Part shown: in pieces, positions 43,434 to 53,140 of the stretch
Position numbering within the stretch: the stretch's first letter is position 1
Layout of the letters: every line of letters starts with the position of its first letter
From: Mesostigma viride
Lineage: Eukaryota; Streptophyta; Mesostigmatophyceae; Mesostigmatales; Mesostigmataceae
NCBI GenBank assembly: GCA_009746045.1
Contig: RPFO01000595.1
Location: forward strand, 927,510-991,509
Direction: 5' to 3'
Length of the DNA: 64,000 nucleotides
Notes under the pieces: generated by a model
The model's input: only the letters and a program-made list of their open reading frames with translations
Told to the model about the DNA's origin: nothing
Database searches by the model: none
Position numbers and translations under genes: made by a program

Positions 43434-46133
43434 CTATGGCCGCCCGTGCAAGGGGTCCATGAGCCCACGGAGCAGGGGGTACTGCCGCTCCGCCTTCTCC
43501 TCCAGCTTGGTGAGGGCATCTGCAGGGTTATCCACACCAGGCACATGTTCAATGTGAGCTAGGTAGGACATCTCCTTGAGCAACAAGTAGTCAAGGTCCC
43601 TGCTCCTGGCTAGCTGCCTGTGCACAAATTGCACCATGCCCATGCTATCAGTCCTCACCAGTGTGTGCAGCTGCAACCTACAGGAAGCCACTTGACATAG
43701 CTGGTAGAAGAGCTCCCTTAAGTAAAGAGCAGTATGCAGCCCTTCACAGATTGCCCTGCACTCAGCAATATCACTGCTGGGTGTAACCCTGTTCTGCAAC
43801 CGACTGTACCAGGTAACAAGTGAGGTGTGATCTTGCTCCAGGGTGACTAATGCTGCTGCCCTGCCCCTGACTTCTGTGACCTTCCTATTGTCCATAGAAC
43901 TGTCCACATAAAGGATCATGTCAAGGGGCTTGTACAAATCCACAGGACCCAGTATAAGAGGGGGAGACATCATGACAGCCTGCACCACACTCTCAGCACC
44001 CACCTCAACCAGCTGGGAATCAGTGAGTCGACTCAAAACCAGCAGGTCAGGGGCACATATACTTGCAAGCCATGCCAGCATGCCCCTGATGGTAGCACAC
44101 CTAGCCTGCGTGATGGGCTCCTGCAATGCATCTACAATCTGCTGTGGGTAGTCCTTACCACCCTCCATCCTGATGAACCACGAGCCCTTGGCTTGGAACA
44201 ACGTAGCCTGCATGCCACAGAAGACCATAGGCTCATTCTCCACCATGTGCTGTATCTTACCCAGCTCAAACCGCTTCTGGATCTTGGCCAAAACAGCCTC
44301 AACCCAGTCTGGTGGACCTATGAGATGCAGGTCATCACCATGCAGTGAGGCAAAGACAGGAAGGCCATTGTGGGACCCTTGGAACAAACAGGGATCCACT
44401 GGAGACACAGAAAACCCACAAGTATTCTTCAAGAATTTCTCTAGGCTCTTTCTCCAGATAATGGGACTGGACCTGAGACCTTCCAACCCTTTCAGAATTC
44501 TCAGGTACCTGGCCTTTATCTCTGCTCTCCATACAGCAGGTACAGTCACAAAGAAAGGAGGGATATCTCTCCAAGTCTGCCTAGCCTGATCTTGGTCACC
44601 CTTGAGAAAAGCCCTCTTGAAATCAATCAGCACAGAGCTATAGGGCACACCCTTGACCAGAAAAGACAGAAATATACACAGCAGAATCCTCCACGTGTCA
44701 TGCAGCATCCCTGGAGTATAGAGCTCCTCATCTAACAACTGGCCAGTGCCATGATACTCGGTTACAACTGGTCTGACATGTGGCACCTGGACACCATCTA
44801 CCTCCTTGAGCTTGAGGACAAACATCAATCTGAGCAGCTGGTGAACTTCTGGCAGCTCATCCACAGGTTCTGCACAGTTGGAAACTATCCACTCATGCCC
44901 AGAAGCAACAAAGCCAAGAGTCCATGCCTTAGCCATCTTGGGGCTTTGCATCATCTCGACTAGCTGGCGCCAGGGAATAGGACTGTGAGCAGCTATCTGA
45001 TACCTGTTTACCCCTAACTGCCGTGGATCAAAGGTGGTTGGGATTATCAACAGGTCCTCAGCTATGGGCTCCTGACCTTGAGGACCCTCAGCTGGCTGAC
45101 TCTTAACAGCCTTCACCGCCACTGCAAGACCCTGGGAATAGTGATATCTTTCAAGGGGGAGGCTGCCCCTGCCTTCTAGTGCCAACTCATCAGAGGTCAA
45201 AGTAACCCCTGGCATGCACAAGAAGTTCTGACCCAGAATGGCAGGCCCCTGATAGCCCTCTACCACACAGAACGTGGTGGGCACCCCTAAGATAGGCACA
45301 CTCACTTCCCCAAGGATCTTCATGGACACCTTTCCTGAGAAATCAGACACAGCAAGGCAACTGGGATGGGACATCTGTAAGCCTACAGCATCCTCTTCCC
45401 TGATGACAGACACCTGTGAGTTGGTATCTACCTCCATTGTAGCTGCCCAGCACGACCCCCACCCCGTGAGCTTGGATACCTTGGGATCATGTTTGCTGCG
45501 CATGAGTGCTCGGATGACGTCCGCCATGAGAGGCCCCCGGGCCTTAGGTGGCTGCCCCGTCCCCTCTGGCCTTGTGACAGTTGCTTCAGCAGCCTCCTGC
45601 TCGTCATCTTCCAGTAGGGACAGACCATCATCCACCACCAGAGGATTGTTAGCTGCTGCTGCCTGGCTCTGGCCTGGCTCCTCAACCCAACTGGGAGGGC
45701 CTGGCCCGTCTGCAGGCCAGATTGCATGTGGCCTTCTCTCCTTGACATGAGCCCAGGACAACCTGTACACGTGCCTTGGATCCTTTTCCAAAGCCACCAG
45801 GCAAGATCTGTTAGCTTCCTCCACACGAGTGACAACCCCATCCTGCCACTTCCCCCGCTTGCCTGGAATAGATGGTTCCTTCCACATCCTGACCTTCAGC
45901 CCCACCTGAGGCCTCAGCACATTCCAGTTCTTGTCCTTACGTCTCAGCTGGGCAAACAGCCTGTCTGCCTTTCTAAGACTGGCCTGCACCACATTCTCAG
46001 GTAGTAAGCTATACTGCAGGGCCAGGGGAGAGACAGCCACACCATCAAAGTAGTAATTAACCCTGTGGTTCAGCTGCTCTTCTATCCCCTTACACCAGGC
46101 TGCCCTCTCTAAGGCAGATGCCACAAGTGGCAC
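43434..46133 (-). CDS. Inner copia Pol: integrase C-terminus, protease-like, RT, RNase H
   Basis: 899 codons, intact. Residues 1-150: integrase C-terminal domain (VGLKVRMWKEPSIPGKRGKW). About 225-330: retropepsin-like fold, EVDTNSQVSVI at the active-site position (Gly of DTG replaced by Asn), VSVPILGVPTTFCVVEG and the ILGQNFL flap-side motif. About 390-690: copia-type reverse transcriptase (VPHVRPVVTEY, LIDFKRAFLKGD, catalytic LHGDDLHLIG near 598). About 735-885: RNase H (YVDSSMDN near 744, AECRAICEG, NPADALTK near 871). The protease sits between integrase and RT, not before integrase as in canonical Ty1/copia. Preceded in the same frame by the integrase core ORF after two stops. Confidence 0.88.
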   Translation of the reverse strand: MPLVASALERAAWCKGIEEQLNHRVNYYFDGVAVSPLALQYSLLPENVVQASLRKADRLFAQLRRKDKNWNVLRPQVGLKVRMWKEPSIPGKRGKWQDGVVTRVEEANRSCLVALEKDPRHVYRLSWAHVKERRPHAIWPADGPGPPSWVEEPGQSQAAAANNPLVVDDGLSLLEDDEQEAAEATVTRPEGTGQPPKARGPLMADVIRALMRSKHDPKVSKLTGWGSCWAATMEVDTNSQVSVIREEDAVGLQMSHPSCLAVSDFSGKVSMKILGEVSVPILGVPTTFCVVEGYQGPAILGQNFLCMPGVTLTSDELALEGRGSLPLERYHYSQGLAVAVKAVKSQPAEGPQGQEPIAEDLLIIPTTFDPRQLGVNRYQIAAHSPIPWRQLVEMMQSPKMAKAWTLGFVASGHEWIVSNCAEPVDELPEVHQLLRLMFVLKLKEVDGVQVPHVRPVVTEYHGTGQLLDEELYTPGMLHDTWRILLCIFLSFLVKGVPYSSVLIDFKRAFLKGDQDQARQTWRDIPPFFVTVPAVWRAEIKARYLRILKGLEGLRSSPIIWRKSLEKFLKNTCGFSVSPVDPCLFQGSHNGLPVFASLHGDDLHLIGPPDWVEAVLAKIQKRFELGKIQHMVENEPMVFCGMQATLFQAKGSWFIRMEGGKDYPQQIVDALQEPITQARCATIRGMLAWLASICAPDLLVLSRLTDSQLVEVGAESVVQAVMMSPPLILGPVDLYKPLDMILYVDSSMDNRKVTEVRGRAAALVTLEQDHTSLVTWYSRLQNRVTPSSDIAECRAICEGLHTALYLRELFYQLCQVASCRLQLHTLVRTDSMGMVQFVHRQLARSRDLDYLLLKEMSYLAHIEHVPGVDNPADALTKLEEKAERQYPLLRGLMDPLHGRP

Positions 46134-46157
46134 TGACTGCTGCTAGCACCACTGTCT

Positions 46158-46949
46158 TCACTCACGTATGGATCTTTCTACAGCCCCTTGCTGCCCATGA
46201 CTCTCCCTGGGGACTACTACCAGCTTACAAGGCAGCTGGTCCTGATGCTTGAGCAAACAGTCAAACTGCAAGTCTGCCTGCACACTCTTGCATACCCCAA
46301 AGCCTGGGATCAGGGCCTTCATACCCAACAACAAGTGATGCTCCTGCATACCAGGTAGAATGTCTATCAGTCTATATCTACTGAACCTGTCCACCCCCAC
46401 TAATATATACAAGCCCCTGATATGCTGGATATCCATCTGGATGTCGCCACGCTCTCTAGCAGGCTCCCTAGCATGGGACTGGGGTGGGTGAACAGCATTC
46501 TCCTGGCAACCACAGTTCTCAGCAGCAGCCTGGCATGCCTCCCACAAAGGTTCCCTACCTAACTTCCAAGCAAACATTGCTGCCTGCCCAGAATGTCCAA
46601 ACATGTGATGCAACCTATGGCCAGCCTCAGCATAGCTCAGCACTCTCTCAGTACTGACCTGGCGAGACGTCTGAACCGTGTGTGGGGACACATGATCCAC
46701 TCCTGAGGTTCCAGGGCTTCCCTGCAGGCCATCCTGACGCCCCAAGCCAGGCCCTGCACCCTGGACCGCTCCAGGCCCTTCCAGCAAGGTCCTTTGGCCT
46801 CCAGGCCAGCACCTGCTGGAGACCCACCACCTGCATGAGGCATAGGGATTCAGCTGCAGCATTGTTATTGCAATCCAGTGGAAGAACAACATCCTTACAC
46901 CCTTGGTGCTGCACAAGGGGCACACCCCCATCCTTATGTACATCAGCAC
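46158..46949 (-). CDS. Inner copia integrase core
   Basis: In the same frame as Gag upstream and Pol downstream. Zinc-binding HRLHHMFGHSG...CGCQ, then the DDE core: GDIQMDIQHIRGLYILVGVD, KSVQADLQFDCLL and ESHGQQGAVERSIRE, with both Asp and the Glu present. Ends at TGA (46158-46160), followed 12 nt later by TAG, after which the frame is open into the 899-codon ORF. No DTG-type protease motif occurs in any frame between Gag and this core. Confidence 0.85.
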   Translation of the reverse strand: MLMYIRMGVCPLCSTKGVRMLFFHWIAITMLQLNPYASCRWWVSSRCWPGGQRTLLEGPGAVQGAGPGLGRQDGLQGSPGTSGVDHVSPHTVQTSRQVSTERVLSYAEAGHRLHHMFGHSGQAAMFAWKLGREPLWEACQAAAENCGCQENAVHPPQSHAREPARERGDIQMDIQHIRGLYILVGVDRFSRYRLIDILPGMQEHHLLLGMKALIPGFGVCKSVQADLQFDCLLKHQDQLPCKLVVVPRESHGQQGAVERSIRE

Positions 46950-46997
46950 ACCTTCCCCAAGGGGTGATTGACTATTTACAGGGGATGATGTAGCTAG

Positions 46998-48413
46998 TCA
47001 CTGCTGCCCAGACTGGCCCCCTGCCCCAGCAGGCTTGGCCTTCCTGTCAGGGCACTCACGACGCCAGTGACCTTCCTTGCCACACACAAAGCATGCTCCA
47101 CCCTTCTTTCCAGACCCAGCCCCACCCTTGCCAGGCTTCCCCTGGCCTCCCTGAGGCTGCCCACCCTGCTTGCCCTGATTGCCTTGAGCTTGGCTCTTGC
47201 CTTGCCCTTGGCCACCCTTGCCCTGCTGACCACCAGCTTGCTGGCTCCCAACCCCTCCTTGGGAACCTGCACCCTTGCCACCCTGAGCCCCATTCCTCTG
47301 GCGCCTGAAGCGCCTACGCTTGTTAGGCCTTGCCCCACCACGGGCTGGGTACCCGGGGACATCACCTTGGGCCTGTGCAGCGGAGGTGGCATTGCTGCCG
47401 TGGGACTGAATGGCTTTGCAGGCAGGGTCTGGCTTCCTGATACTAAGGATAACCAGCTCTAGAGCACGCAAGGTCCCATCTGTCTGGTTCAGAAACATGC
47501 GGGCACTGTTCCTCCCATCCACACTCAACCCCATTCGGTCCAGGAAATAGTCTGCCAAGGCTCTATCTGTGACCAGGAAGCCATACTTGGCCCCCTTGTC
47601 TCTGATACGGTTGAGCCTGGCCCACTCCTCTGCAACAGGGCCAATGATCTCGAACGTGTCATACTGGTGTTTATAGTAGTTTGTGAGGTTCAAAACCTTG
47701 TCTGAAAACTCCTCCCTCAGTCCATCCAGGAACTGTGCCCAGGTTAGCTTGTCCTTCACAGCCACCCTAGTCTTCTCACGCACACGTTCAGAGGAATCCC
47801 GGTTGCATGTTGAGGAATGAAAGACTTGCACCAGATTCACGGTGGGATCCACAGAGAGCACCACCAGCTCCATGTCCTCAAGCCATTTATCTAGTGCTTC
47901 CTGCGCTAATGGTGGACAGAGAGGCTTTTGGCCATTCATGACGGACACGGCGCTCATGTGAGGCCTCGACCCCGGTAACGCCCTAACTGTCTCAGCCACA
48001 GGGGGCGTCACAGCAGCGACACCAGTCACAGCGGGCGTCACAGTTACGACACCACTTGGGCCAGCAGGGTTGGGGGAGGGCACGTCTACATGACGACGCT
48101 TACCATTATCGTCAGAGGACAAGTCCCTCTTACGTTTCTCCAGCGTTGGTTGTCCGCCAGCCACCAGCACAGCATCTGAAGGCCACTCCGCCCGCGCCCG
48201 CTTGGCCTCCTCCATCGCCTCCTCATGTTTGCGCTTGCCTCCCGGCCTCTTGCTCCCGTCACCGTTGCTAGCAGGGATTGCTTCCCCCGCCATGGGCTCC
48301 TTCTCCTTTCGCACCACCTGGCCCGTTTCCACAGGCCTCTCCTCCTCGCCTTTGTCGCCGTCGCCGGCCTTCCCACGAGGCATTATATTATGTACAAAGC
48401 GACACTGCAACAC
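46998..48413 (-). CDS. Inner copia Gag
   Basis: 471 codons. A charged N-terminal region (Lys/Arg/Glu-rich) is followed by a capsid-like segment of the copia/UBN2 type (LDKWLEDMELVVLSVDPTVN, WAQFLDGLREEFSDKVLNLT, LADYFLDRMGLSVDGRNSAR). Then a long Gly/Gln/Lys low-complexity stretch and one zinc knuckle CFVCGKEGHWRREC (CX2CX4HX4C) near residue 445. The stop TGA is followed by CTAG and then by an open frame into Pol. Start taken at the first in-frame ATG; MPRGKAGDGD, 10 codons later, is an equally good start. Confidence 0.85.
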   Translation of the reverse strand: MLQCRFVHNIMPRGKAGDGDKGEEERPVETGQVVRKEKEPMAGEAIPASNGDGSKRPGGKRKHEEAMEEAKRARAEWPSDAVLVAGGQPTLEKRKRDLSSDDNGKRRHVDVPSPNPAGPSGVVTVTPAVTGVAAVTPPVAETVRALPGSRPHMSAVSVMNGQKPLCPPLAQEALDKWLEDMELVVLSVDPTVNLVQVFHSSTCNRDSSERVREKTRVAVKDKLTWAQFLDGLREEFSDKVLNLTNYYKHQYDTFEIIGPVAEEWARLNRIRDKGAKYGFLVTDRALADYFLDRMGLSVDGRNSARMFLNQTDGTLRALELVILSIRKPDPACKAIQSHGSNATSAAQAQGDVPGYPARGGARPNKRRRFRRQRNGAQGGKGAGSQGGVGSQQAGGQQGKGGQGQGKSQAQGNQGKQGGQPQGGQGKPGKGGAGSGKKGGACFVCGKEGHWRRECPDRKAKPAGAGGQSGQQ

Positions 48414-48441
48414 GCAAGGGTATGCAAAAGAAGACAGGACT

Positions 48442-49434
48442 TCAAGCGTCGGGCAGCTCCTCTGCCTCGCGCTCTGCCTCAGCGGCGGCTTCTCTCTCCC
48501 GCTCTTCAGCAGTGACAGCCACCGGCGTCCTCACCCGAGGAATAGCTCGCACCTCCTCCTCAGAATAAGGTCCAAGAAGGCGACTGACGGGCCTCCCGTC
48601 TGTGGTTTGGTCAAACGGCACACTCCTCTCGTTAGGGCGCCTGCCCCACACCACGTTACGCACCCAGCGTCCTCCCCACCTCGTCGCTCGTTGTATGCCC
48701 CAAGGCCGTAGGTGCTGTAGTCGTGCAACGGCTCCGGCGGGATGTGATAATCTGCACGTTGCCGCTCGGAGAACCCTGCTGCAGAACCGTCTCCCTCGTC
48801 CAACTGCTGGGACGAGCGTACAATAACACCCGACGGGCGGTCGACGAACTCGTCGTGCACTGCCTGTGGGACAGCTCCCGACCTGTGACGATTTCCACCG
48901 ACGGACCGTATGCACCGGGGGCTCCAACAACACGAGGGTGTCTAATGTGGACCAGATGCCGGCAGGACGCGTGGTGATAAGCCACCGATCTGCGTGGCCT
49001 CGCGACTCTTGAAGCAAAATGTTAACAAGGTGCTCACAGGTTTGAGCAACTACTTCTTGCGAGGACCAGGGGCTGTCCTGCTCACGCACCTGCGCGTCAC
49101 GCACGAGATGTGAAGCGTTCGTCCCTTCACCGAGGGAACTCGTCGCGACCCAATGGTTAAATAATCGGGTGGCACCAAGGCTGATGGCGACTAACTGTCC
49201 CAACGCCTCTCGAGCAAGATCCAAACCGTGCAGCGTAACGTGACCACCTTGATAGGCGATCTCAAGGCTGTAGATAAGCGCTGCGACCTCGTCTCTCAGC
49301 GCAATCAAGCGCTCCACCGTCACACGACTCGTCTCCCCCGGAGAAGTCGTGGCCCGCACACGCATCACAACAGGGTCGTTGGCAGACGGCCCTTCCGAGT
49401 TGCCGAAAACAGCTACCCAGCCTCCCCGCGCCAA
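48442..49434 (-). CDS. Extra ORF between 5' LTR and Gag of inner copia
   Basis: 330 codons with no recognised domain. The N-terminal half looks coding (RLIALRDEVAALIYSLEIAY, HLVNILLQESRGHADRWLIT), the middle is Arg-rich and less natural, and the end is a Glu/Ala/Arg run. Plausible protein sequence appears in another frame between about 48560 and 48860 (YHIPPEPLHDYSTYGLGAYN), so there may be compensating frameshifts. Not typical of Ty1/copia elements; function unknown. Confidence 0.5.
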   Translation of the reverse strand: MARGGWVAVFGNSEGPSANDPVVMRVRATTSPGETSRVTVERLIALRDEVAALIYSLEIAYQGGHVTLHGLDLAREALGQLVAISLGATRLFNHWVATSSLGEGTNASHLVRDAQVREQDSPWSSQEVVAQTCEHLVNILLQESRGHADRWLITTRPAGIWSTLDTLVLLEPPVHTVRRWKSSQVGSCPTGSARRVRRPPVGCYCTLVPAVGRGRRFCSRVLRAATCRLSHPAGAVARLQHLRPWGIQRATRWGGRWVRNVVWGRRPNERSVPFDQTTDGRPVSRLLGPYSEEEVRAIPRVRTPVAVTAEEREREAAAEAEREAEELPDA

Positions 49435-49604
49435 GCCCTCGCCAAATGCGCAGCTTGTACAAACGTGGACGCGGTTTCTGGCTGGCTGTATGGATGCAGA
49501 GGTCCTTCTGCCTCCTGCCGCGGCACTGCGGCTCCTTGGCTTGGCGATTGCTCAAGCGCCGGAATTTCTTCCGACATGAAATGCGCCACGGAACCAATAG
49601 TACG

Positions 49605-50250
49605 AGTTAGACGAAACCAGCCCAGAGCGTGTGAGCTCTTGGTCTTTCACGCAAAGCTTGAGCCAATTGCTGGGACAGCAATCCTTAGCCCAAACACCAA
49701 GCCACACCTTGTTGGTCACTTCCACGTTCAAGTGGGCAACCAGAGCGCGTGCTTCCGAGATAGCTTGGCCATCCCCATGACCAAGCTATATGCCTCTTTG
49801 TTGCTCCTCGTTCCCATCGGTGTGACGAGGCATGTTGCAGGCTTGCTAGCAAATCCTCAACGTCCACTGGCATCCTTGCAGAGCCAGGACGAACTGGATT
49901 TACCTAGCTACCTGCAACCTAGGAAGTACAGGACCTGTCACAAGCCTGCAAGGCCTAGTATCCTTGCAGCCTTGTGCCAGTTCCAGCACCCCACCAGTCG
50001 CAGGCTGCTGTCCCTCCTGGTCTACGTGGACTACAGTCACGTGATAGTCAGGCTAAGCCTGTGCAGGCACGGCCTGCCACGTGTCCTGTCCACTACCCAG
50101 AAGGTTGCACCCTCGCTGACCGCGGACGGCTAGGACTTCGGGACCTCATATCTTTCTTGTCCCTTGTCTGTTTCAGGCGGTCAGCACGGCGTTGGAAAGG
50201 TCTTTCCAAACTGCATCCACTTAGCATATTGGTTGCCCAAAATGCTAACT
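49605..50250 (-). repeat. 5' LTR of inner copia
   Basis: 646 bp direct repeat of 41786-42432. Carries the element's promoter presumably; no TATA box asserted. Confidence 0.93.
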
Positions 50251-50476
50251 GATGGCATGGAGAGTGAGCTGGCAGCCAACAGGGCACTGGGGTGCATGGT
50301 AGTGAAGGATAATGCGCCTGTCGTAGCATCTGAGGTGGTACCCCACGGGTCGCTCCCAGGGGCAGACACAGCTACACCCCCCCCCTCCCCTGGGCCCCAA
50401 TATGACCCCGTGGATGGGTGGGATGAGGATGGGGTGGGTTTGACGGGGGCCTAGTGCACGTAGTGACTCACCTCCT

Positions 50477-50965
50477 GTGCTAGCCACGGATAATGTGGGA
50501 GGCCCGCCTAGTAGCGTGGCCTCGCCGGAGGGTCAGGGTCCTGCCCATGCGCCTCGCCCACCTAGGGACCTGGCTTCAACGGTCACGGCCTTGTGGCGTG
50601 CTCAGGCGCTTAAAGCGAAAGCTGCATCAGGGGTGGCTCAGGTCAAAACTCTCTCACAGGGGGTCAGGCCGGTTAAGTCAGCCTTGTTTCCTACGTGTAG
50701 ACCGTGGCAGCTAGTGGCTGTGGACACGCAAGCATCCGTGTCTATTATCTCTCGTCGGGCGGCCACCCTGTATCCAGTGCTAGAGTCGCCGTACAAATCA
50801 GTGACCGACTTTGCAGGCACTTCGGCATATCAAGTTACCGGGATGGTGGTGCTGCCGGTGTTGGGCATTGACACGCCATTTCACGTCGTGGATGGCTACG
50901 AGGATGTGGCCTTGCTGGGCGAACCTTTCGTATCATACCCAGGGTTCTCAGTGTCCACTGCATGA
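50477..50965 (+). pseudogene. Outer copia protease-like domain
   Basis: Retropepsin-like: LVAVDTQASVSIISRRA (DTQA at the active-site position), VTGMVVLPVLGIDTPFHVVD, then VALLGEPFV. It lies after the integrase and directly before the RT, as in the inner element. Ends at TGA (50963-50965), with the RT continuing in another frame. Confidence 0.75.
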
Positions 50966-52752
50966 CTTGATGTCGGTCGCGGGGGTGGGCAGCATCCCGC
51001 TTCGCGAGTACCATGCTCCATTGGGGGTGGTGGTAGGGCAGCCCGGCGTCGTGCGGCGCTTACCGATGGCGGCGTTTTCCACACCGCCGCTCCTCCAGTC
51101 CATCATTCAGCCTCAGGATTGGCACCCGCGCAGCTCGAACGGCCTCCACTCACACTCACTGGCGGCGGATAGCCCTGTGACGTGGGAGCAACTTGTCCTG
51201 GACTGTCAAGATCCTCTCAAGTTTGCTTCGTGGCGCGACGCGTTCATTCGAGCCAAGGAGCAGTGGCGAGAGCGCGAGGTCTACCGAGGATTGGAGAGTG
51301 TGCCAGCCGGGGCCACGCGGTTGCGGTTGAAGTTCGTGCTCACCTACAAGCCGGAAAAGACCAACTCTTCGGTGGTGTTCCGGGTTAGGCCCGTGGTCAC
51401 GGAGACGAAGGGGTCCTCCCCGCTGGATGCCAAGGATCTTTATACCCCTGGGCTCAACCAATGATGTTTCGCATCGGCTACTGACGGTCATCTACTTGGG
51501 CAAGCGGAACGCGGGCAAGGACTACGGGATGTGGTGCGGTGACTTTCAGCGGGCATTCCTTCACAGCGACGCTGGGGTCGCGCAGCAAACATGGCAAGGC
51601 ACCGTACCCGCTACGTGGTGAAGGTCCCGGTGGTCTGGCTGGCAGGATGGCACCATTGGCAGCGAGTATATCGAGCTGTTTACAGGGGTGGAGGGGCTGC
51701 AGAGCTCTCCCATCATCTTCCGCATTTCCGCGGAGGAGGTCTTGCAGAGCTTAGGGGCCACGTACCATCGCGCTGATCCTAACTTCTTTGTGGTCCCCAC
51801 CGGCGTCCCTGGCGAGCCCGCCCTCTTCGTGTGGCATGGCGATGACTTCAAGCTGGTGGCACCTCGCACATTTGCTTCCCAGTATCTTGCTGCAGTGGCG
51901 GCTAAGTTTCCCCTGGGCAGGGCGGTGGATCATGAGGAGGGTAAACCCGTGGTGTTTTGCGGCGTGCAGTCTACGTTGCAGCGGGATTCGTGTTCTGGCG
52001 AATGGGTCATGCACATGCAGGATAGCCGCAACTATGTGGTTGACCTGCTGGCCGACTTCCCGTCCCCGCTGTTGGCAACCCATGGGCCCTCGGTTAAGGG
52101 CAAGCTCGGGTGGTTGGCGGACACGGTGGCACCTGATTTGGCAGTGCTCGCTCGCCTGCCCGATGATGTGCTGGAAGGACTCGGGTCCATTCATGTTTGG
52201 CGGCAGCTGGCCATGACGCCCGGCATTGTGCTTCGTGGGCTCGATTGCTCACAGCCGGTGCACCTCGAGATAGTGACGGATGCTAATCTAGAGACGCGCA
52301 CAGTCAGCCAAGTGCGGGCCCGCATGGGGGCACTGTTCTTTATCAGAAATGAGGGCCAGCCTGGCATGTTGTTAGATTGGTACTCGCGCCTGCACAGCCG
52401 CATTGCCACTAGCCCCAACACGGCTGAATGCCGGGGCATTGTTTCAGCTATCTCACATGGCATGTGGCTGCGGTACTTGCTGGGTTGGGTATTTGGCTCG
52501 TGTGGGTTCACTCTTCACTGGACTAGCACGGTGCACACTGACTCACAAAGTTGTTTGGCCTTCCTTGACAATCCCTATGCGCGGTCACAGGACGTTGATT
52601 ACCTCGTACTCGCTGAGGCGGCCTCCTGCGTCACGCGTCTCCAGCACATCGCGGATGAACTCAATCCCGCGGATGCACTCACCAAGGAGGCGCGGGAGGC
52701 TGCCCCGCAGTACGCAGTGTTGCGCAAGCGCATGACGATGCAACACACGTGA
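50966..52752 (+). pseudogene. Outer copia reverse transcriptase and RNase H
   Basis: RT N-terminus in one frame (SPVTWEQLVLDCQDPLKFAS, LRLKFVLTYKPEKTNSSVVF, RVRPVVTETKG), a frameshift near 51465, CGDFQRAFLHSD, a stop at 51619-51621, then a 354-codon frame (51688-52752) with GLQSSPIIFRIS, the catalytic WHGDDFKLV at about 51832-51860, and RNase H (VTDANLETRTVSQVRARMGA, AECRGIVSAI, NPADALTK). Clearly the same lineage as the inner Pol but well diverged. Confidence 0.85.
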
Positions 52753-53140
52753 GCCACACAGGGTTACGGCTCGGGCGCTTTATGAATACAGCCATAACTC
52801 ACCCTGTGTTGCTAGCATTCACGAGTATCTTGGTGGTAGTTTTTTTTTGCTTGTCCTCGGACCATACCCTAGCCACGTTGGACGGTGCCTTGGGCTCGTC
52901 GGCGGGTCACTGGTCCTAATAAATGGGTCACCTTTTGTCTGGTGGCATAATAGTTGTTTTTTTTCTCGATACTTCTTACATCACTATTCATGTGTGATCA
53001 CAAGGGCGCGGGTCGATACCGTGGTGATTTTGACGGCCTTGTTGAGGCCCCCTTGTGTTGCCTACCTTAGAGGGTTTTGTATGGTCTGCATTTGATGTAA
53101 TTTTTTTGATAATTAATCAAAGAACAAAAGAGTATGTCGG
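52753..53140 (+). other. 3' non-coding part of outer copia
   Basis: No ORF; ends in a purine-rich tract before the right LTR. Confidence 0.6.

Larger units (their letters stand above)
41786..50250 (-). mobile_element. Inner Ty1/copia-like retrotransposon, 8.5 kb
   Basis: Complete element inserted in the outer copia integrase region. 5-bp duplication GATGG at 41781-41785 and 50251-50255; LTRs of 647 and 646 bp with roughly 1% difference. LTR ends are AGTTAG...CTAACT. Minus-strand order: 5' LTR (49605-50250), extra ORF, Gag, integrase, protease-like domain, reverse transcriptase, RNase H, purine tract (AAAAAGAAGAAAGGG just before the 3' LTR), 3' LTR (41786-42432). A possible primer site TGGTTCCGTGGCGC lies 8 bases inside the 5' LTR. 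Confidence 0.92.
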
